This document shows positions 50,725 to 52,958 of a stretch of DNA of 52,958 bases, piece by piece; the stretch's first letter is position 1; each line of letters begins with the position of its first letter. The DNA comes from an uncultured Pelagibacteraceae bacterium (GTDB taxonomy: Bacteria > Pseudomonadota > Alphaproteobacteria > Pelagibacterales > Pelagibacteraceae). The notes under the pieces were generated by a model, which was not told the DNA's origin, made no database searches, and was given only the letters and a program-made list of their open reading frames with translations. The stretch lies in assembly GCA_902569975.1 (NCBI GenBank), contig CACFWD010000006.1, positions 1 through 52,958 of the forward strand, given 5' to 3'. A program made the position numbers and the translations under genes.

Positions 50725-51282
50725 TTAAAGTAAAGAATATGGTTTTCTTGAAAAAATTTTTTTCACTAAAGGTCTAAAAAAATCTAAAGAGAATGATTTG
50801 TAATTAGGATCAAAAGAGTTTTGATCATATTTTTCACAAAAGTCTATTGTGGCTTGATAGTATTTGTGATTTTTATATTTATCTCTTTTATTTTTGTCAC
50901 CCCCTAAATGATGTGCGTAATAAAACAATTGAAATTCTCCATGTTTTTCTATTATCCAGTGTGTTTTCTTTGATACATATGGTTTTAGAATTGCTGCAGC
51001 ATATTCTGAATGATTTAATGGTGCTAACTCATCTCCAATATCATGTATTAACGCTGCAACAATCATCTCATCACTTTCCCCATTACGATAGGCTCTTGTT
51101 GCGCTTTGGAGAGAGTGCTCTAATCTTGAAATTTGGTAACCTTCCAATGTATCTGTCAGATTAGACATGAATTTTAATATTCTCTCAGCAGTTTTGCCTG
51201 CAAAGTTTTTTTCATATTCGTCCAGAAAAAGATAATCTTCTTTTGTTCCATCTTTCATCTCCGTAAAACTTACTTTTTTCAT
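50725..51282 (-). CDS. HD-domain protein (possible PhnZ-like diiron oxygenase)
   Basis: 185 residues. HD motif residues His56 (LEHSLQSATRAYR), His80-Asp81 (AALIHDIGDELAPLN), His91 and His114 are present. The wording HSLQSATRAYRNGE..ALIHDIGD..NHSEYAAAILKPYVS resembles the PhnZ/TmpB group of HD oxygenases that cleave aminophosphonates or related betaine phosphonates, rather than phosphohydrolases. No phn gene is beside it, so this is by resemblance only. Starts just 2 bases after the purF stop on the same strand and sits before gshA. Alternative: ordinary HD phosphohydrolase. Confidence 0.65.
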   Translation of the reverse strand: MKKVSFTEMKDGTKEDYLFLDEYEKNFAGKTAERILKFMSNLTDTLEGYQISRLEHSLQSATRAYRNGESDEMIVAALIHDIGDELAPLNHSEYAAAILKPYVSKKTHWIIEKHGEFQLFYYAHHLGGDKNKRDKYKNHKYYQATIDFCEKYDQNSFDPNYKSFSLDFFRPLVKKIFSRKPYSLL

Positions 51283-51284
51283 TT

Positions 51285-52766
51285 TTAGTTATTTGATGCT
51301 GAACTTAATAATGATAATTGAGTAATCTTATTATCTCCTAGTTCATCTATTGGTTTAACAGGATATTCACCAGTGAAATAATGATCAGTTAACTGAGGAT
51401 AGTTATGATTTCTTTTTTTAAACCCAACTGCTCTATACATACCATTTATTGATAAAAATTTTAAAGATTTCGCACCAATATATTCACAAATTTCCTTATT
51501 TGTTTTATTAGCAGCTAATAATTCTTTTCTTGTAGGAGTATCTACACCATAAAAGTCAGGGTACTTTATTTCTGGGCAAGCTATTTTCACATGCACTTCT
51601 TTAGCACCAGCATCATAAAGCATTTTAACAATTTTATGTGAAGTTGTTCCCCTAACCAATGAGTCATCAATTAAAATTATCTTTTTATCTTTAATAGTTG
51701 TTTGATTGGCATTAAGTTTTAATTTAACACCCAAACTTCTTATTTGTTGACTAGGCTCAATGAAAGTTCTTCCAACATAATGGTTTCTAATTAAACCAAG
51801 TTCAAAGTTTTTACCCAAATGTTGAGCGTAACCCAAAGCTGCCGCATTTCCACTATCTGGTACAGGCACAATTATATCTGCATCTAATGAATTTTCTTTT
51901 GCTAGTTCTTTCCCTAAATTTTTGCGATGTTCATAGGCAGTTTTTCCATTTAAAATACTGTCGGGTCTAGCAAAATAGATATATTCAAAAACACAGGGTC
52001 TTACTTTTTTAGGAGGAAAAGGCTTTATGCTCTCTAATTTGTCATTTTCAATTAAAACAATTTCACCATTTTCTACTTCTCTGACAAATTTGGCTCCAAT
52101 TATATCTAATGCACAAGTTTCAGATGCAAGTACATAACTTTTTTTTAATTTTCCAATCACTAGTGGTCTTATTCCATAAGGATCTCTAACACCAATAAGT
52201 GATTTTTGAGTTAACATTACAAGAGAATATCCTCCTTGGATTTGAAAAATAGCGTCAACTATTTTATCAATGGTCTTAACTCTCTTTGATTTTGCTATTA
52301 ATTGTACAATTGTTTCTGTATCTGAAGTAGTATAAAAAATAGCACCATCTTCAACTAGTTTATTTCTCAAATATATAGAGTTAGTTAAATTTCCATTATG
52401 AGCGACTCCAATTCCACCAGCATTTGTATCAGCAAAAAAAGGCTGAATATTTCTTAAAGTGTTACTTCCAGTAGTGCTATATCGATTATGACCAATTGCA
52501 TAATTACCTTTAAGCCCTTTTAAAACTTTTGCTTGATTGAAATTATCACCAACTAGACCAAACCTTTTTTCAGAGAAATATTTTTCACCATCAAAAGTAA
52601 CAATTCCACAACCTTCTTGCCCTCTATGTTGAAGAGCATGAAGACCTAAAGCTGTTAAAGCAGATGCATCTTCGATATTACTTATACCGAATACACCACA
52701 TTCTTCTTTTAGCTTTGGATTAAAGTTCTTCAATTTTTTCTTTTGAATCTTGGTATGTTTTTTCAT
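51285..52766 (-). CDS. purF: Amidophosphoribosyltransferase
   Basis: Committed step of purine synthesis: PRPP and glutamine to phosphoribosylamine. 493 residues. The glutaminase nucleophile is Cys23 in EECGVFGI after a basic leader that is removed in relatives of this family; other motifs are HRGQEGCGIV, GHNRYSTTGSNTLRNIQPFF, AHNGNLTN and the PRPP-binding KKIILIDDSLVRGTTSHKI. The start overlaps the end of cvpA by 47 bases; a TTG at 52733 would reduce the overlap but shorten the leader. cvpA-purF is a conserved order. Confidence 0.95.
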   Translation of the reverse strand: MKKHTKIQKKKLKNFNPKLKEECGVFGISNIEDASALTALGLHALQHRGQEGCGIVTFDGEKYFSEKRFGLVGDNFNQAKVLKGLKGNYAIGHNRYSTTGSNTLRNIQPFFADTNAGGIGVAHNGNLTNSIYLRNKLVEDGAIFYTTSDTETIVQLIAKSKRVKTIDKIVDAIFQIQGGYSLVMLTQKSLIGVRDPYGIRPLVIGKLKKSYVLASETCALDIIGAKFVREVENGEIVLIENDKLESIKPFPPKKVRPCVFEYIYFARPDSILNGKTAYEHRKNLGKELAKENSLDADIIVPVPDSGNAAALGYAQHLGKNFELGLIRNHYVGRTFIEPSQQIRSLGVKLKLNANQTTIKDKKIILIDDSLVRGTTSHKIVKMLYDAGAKEVHVKIACPEIKYPDFYGVDTPTRKELLAANKTNKEICEYIGAKSLKFLSINGMYRAVGFKKRNHNYPQLTDHYFTGEYPVKPIDELGDNKITQLSLLSSASNN

Positions 52767-52958
52767 CTGGGAATTCTTTCAAAAGATAATTACTACCTTT
52801 CTCTAAATATGGGAAGACATAAGATTTATCCACATTTATAGGCCATTTATCATTATTATACACTATATGGACACCAGAAAATAGACACACTGATATTATG
52901 TAGGCTCTCACAAAACCAAAAAAGAATCCAAAAATTGTGTCCAAACTCCCAATTCCTG
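52720..52958 (-). CDS. cvpA: CvpA-family membrane protein (3' end cut by the window)
   Basis: The frame is open to the right edge, so only the C-terminal part (about 78 residues) is seen. LDTIFGFFFGFVRAYIIS matches the conserved CvpA D-x-x-x-G-F-x-F-G-x-x-R-G helix. CvpA is a membrane protein linked to stress resistance and colicin V production, usually encoded before purF, as here. The in-frame TTG near 52944 is internal. Confidence 0.85.
   Translation of the reverse strand, partial: GIGSLDTIFGFFFGFVRAYIISVCLFSGVHIVYNNDKWPINVDKSYVFPYLEKGSNYLLKEFPDEKTYQDSKEKIEEL

Noticed and set aside
1-52958. tRNA, rRNA, CRISPR array, transposase or prophage
   Set aside because: No cloverleaf, spaced repeats, transposase, integrase or phage structural genes were seen on either strand; the only clear long repeat is the 62/63-bp pair.

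Overview
The window looks like a piece of a SAR11 (Candidatus Pelagibacter-type) alphaproteobacterial chromosome. The evidence is very low G+C, nearly gapless packing (many starts and stops overlap by 1-8 bases) and gene content typical of marine oligotrophs: many amino-acid and amine enzymes, a branched-chain-type ABC importer, several DMT exporters and a tandem glycine riboswitch on gcvT. No tRNA, rRNA, CRISPR, transposase or phage gene was seen. The organism call is an inference from content and composition; no search was run.

Layout. 1-4336: cell-shape operon mreC (5' end cut off by the window), mreD, mrdA (PBP2), rodA. 4386-8363: FAD D-amino-acid dehydrogenase, EamA transporter, D-2-hydroxyacid dehydrogenase and histone-deacetylase-fold amidohydrolase. 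8337-9965: an inserted cassette with one TPR gene, bounded by a 62/63-bp direct repeat that duplicates the junction between the deacetylase-like gene and msrB. 9933-10858: msrB, glutaredoxin and a DUF2805-type protein. 10860-11934: a gene-poor stretch with a hairpin element, a decayed LysE/RhtB exporter and the palindrome-bearing upstream region of an outer-membrane beta-barrel gene (11935-12603). 12693-13460: ProC-like reductase. 13464-17337: livGFHM, with livK convergent at 17460-18641.

18756-23243: TerC protein, small TPR protein, and divergent pxpA / pxpBC (ATP-dependent 5-oxoprolinase) with an EamA transporter. 23284-27793: tandem glycine riboswitch and gcvT-gcvH-gcvP. 27800-32790: a lipid-modification cluster (FAD oxidoreductase, DUF1365, Cfa-like methyltransferase, DUF3833 lipoprotein, SDR) plus TspO, resembling the singlet-oxygen/furan-fatty-acid loci of other alphaproteobacteria. 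32791-38814: DAO-family oxidase, selO, metal-free formate dehydrogenase, HPP protein, SufU-like scaffold, moeA. 38863-42126: EamA transporter, creatinase and glycine amidinotransferase, which I consider the most interesting functional module. 42173-46249: small surface-glycan set (GT-B-like protein, CMP-sugar synthetase-like protein, anchored PQQ-type sugar dehydrogenase, CMP kinase). 46246-52958 (minus strand): MFS, EamA, gshB, gshA, HD-domain protein, purF and the end of cvpA.

How it fits together. Much of the window handles glycine, glutamate, arginine-derived guanidines and one-carbon units. GcvTHP burns glycine under a glycine riboswitch; amidinotransferase plus creatinase move and cleave amidino groups with glycine or sarcosine as product; PxpABC returns 5-oxoproline to glutamate; GshA/GshB consume glutamate, cysteine and glycine; formate dehydrogenase removes C1 as CO2. 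The most notable structural observations are the repeat-bounded TPR cassette, the LysE pseudogene in an otherwise streamlined region, and a glycine aptamer whose P1 helix includes the first two bases of the gcvT start codon.
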